Source: Candidatus Dojkabacteria bacterium UBA2177
GTDB lineage: Bacteria > Patescibacteriota > Dojkabacteria > SC72
Reading direction: 5' to 3'
Length of the DNA: 5,606 nucleotides
Assembly: GCA_002328805.1 (NCBI GenBank)
Contig: DCVX01000002.1
Span: 1-5,606 of the forward strand
The notes under the pieces were generated by a model. It saw only the letters and a list, made by a program, of their open reading frames with translations, had not been told where the DNA came from and searched no databases. Numbering within the stretch: the first letter of the stretch is position 1; every line of letters begins with the position of its first letter. The position numbers and the translations under genes were made by a program. Shown here piece by piece: positions 5,127 through 5,606 of this stretch.

Positions 5127-5606
5127 ATGAAAACAATATTTTTAGGTACAGCATGGGAATCTTTAGAAACTCTTAAAGTTTTACACAAGGATCCCTTCTT
5201 TGATGTTGTGTGTGTGATAACTACCCCAGACAAGCCTGTTGGAAGAAAACAGAAATTAACACCTAGTGAGGTTAAGAAATATGCCTTAAAGAATGATATT
5301 CCTGTTGTTCATACGGAAAAGAAGAAAGAGAACTATATTAAGGTTTTGGAAGAATATATGCCTGAGATTGCTATCTGTAAAGCTTTTGGAGAGATTATTC
5401 CTAAAGAATTTTTAGATTACCCAGAGTATGGTTGTATAAATATACATTTCTCCGTACTTCCTAAATATAGAGGGGCTGTTCCTATTCAGAAAGCAATTTT
5501 AGAAGGAGATAAAGAAACAGGAATATCAATAATGCTTATGAGTGAAGGATTAGACGAAGGGGATATTCTAAAGATATTTAGAGAGGAGATTAGAGAAGAT
5601 GATACA
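5127..5606 (+). CDS. fmt: Methionyl-tRNA formyltransferase, 5' part (runs off window)
   Basis: Fmt formylates Met on initiator tRNA using 10-formyltetrahydrofolate. The visible 160 residues cover most of the N-terminal formyltransferase domain; the C-terminal tRNA-binding domain lies beyond the window. Seen in order: MKTIFLGTAWES (family GTPEFA, here diverged), TTPDKPVGRKQKLTPSEVK at 32-50 including the tRNA-contacting loop region, AFGEIIPKEFL, GCINIHFSVLPKYRGAVPIQ at 102-121 with catalytic Asn105 and His107, and ETGISIM then EGLDEGDIL with catalytic Asp143. The Asn-His-Asp triad is complete, and its positions are each offset by three from E. coli Fmt, which favours Fmt over PurN together with the PDKPVGRKQKL loop. 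It is divergently transcribed from queA; def is not visible beside it. ATG5127 agrees with where homology begins. Confidence 0.95.
   Translation, partial: MKTIFLGTAWESLETLKVLHKDPFFDVVCVITTPDKPVGRKQKLTPSEVKKYALKNDIPVVHTEKKKENYIKVLEEYMPEIAICKAFGEIIPKEFLDYPEYGCINIHFSVLPKYRGAVPIQKAILEGDKETGISIMLMSEGLDEGDILKIFREEIREDDT

Noticed and set aside
5074..5154. 27-residue N-terminal extension of queA to an ATG at 5154
   Set aside because: Family homology begins at the ATG at 5073; the extension would overlap the fmt coding start and cover both candidate promoters.
1..5606. tRNA or rRNA genes, CRISPR array, insertion sequence, defence or toxin-antitoxin cassette
   Set aside because: I looked for T-loop motifs, regularly spaced repeats, terminal inverted repeats and unknown ORFs on both strands and found none that hold up.

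Overview
This AT-rich window most likely comes from a member of the Patescibacteria (Candidate Phyla Radiation) or a similarly reduced low-GC bacterium. The inference rests on three things. The CAP-domain protein at the left edge has an N-terminus of the form FFVPTKENRQKPFLL followed by one membrane segment, a style I associate with Patescibacteria. The TGT has a shortened N-terminus and divergent motifs. The genes are compact and mostly single. I cannot fix the class or species from this sequence alone. All genes read with the standard bacterial code.

Layout: five genes lie on the minus strand and one on the plus strand. From left to right they are: a 3'-truncated membrane-anchored CAP/SCP-domain protein (1-469, minus); a terminator and then an HU-type DNA-binding protein (609-878, minus) with a strong Shine-Dalgarno and a promoter covered by a 10-bp inverted repeat; an AT-rich intergenic stretch (about 943-1200) with no gene I can support; ribonuclease Y (1268-2791, minus) with an intrinsic terminator after it and a structured leader before it; and a two-gene operon transcribed right to left, queA (4015-5073) then tgt (2971-4011), with only 3 bases between them and a probable terminator after tgt. 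Divergent from queA, across 53 bases, is the 5' part of fmt (5127 to the window end, plus).

How the genes work together: TGT inserts a queuine precursor into tRNA and QueA builds the epoxyqueuosine cyclopentane ring on that base, so the operon is a wobble-modification unit. Fmt formylates initiator Met-tRNA, and RNase Y starts mRNA turnover at the membrane. The central theme is therefore tRNA, translation and RNA metabolism, flanked by a nucleoid protein and a surface protein.

Nothing here is an obviously new multi-gene system, and most of the window is housekeeping. The parts most worth a second look are the joint divergence of TGT and QueA at family-hallmark residues, the inverted repeat over the HU promoter, and a pattern in which the first genes of transcription units (fmt, queA, CAP) lack a usable Shine-Dalgarno and have a -10-like box almost touching the start codon, which suggests leaderless transcripts.
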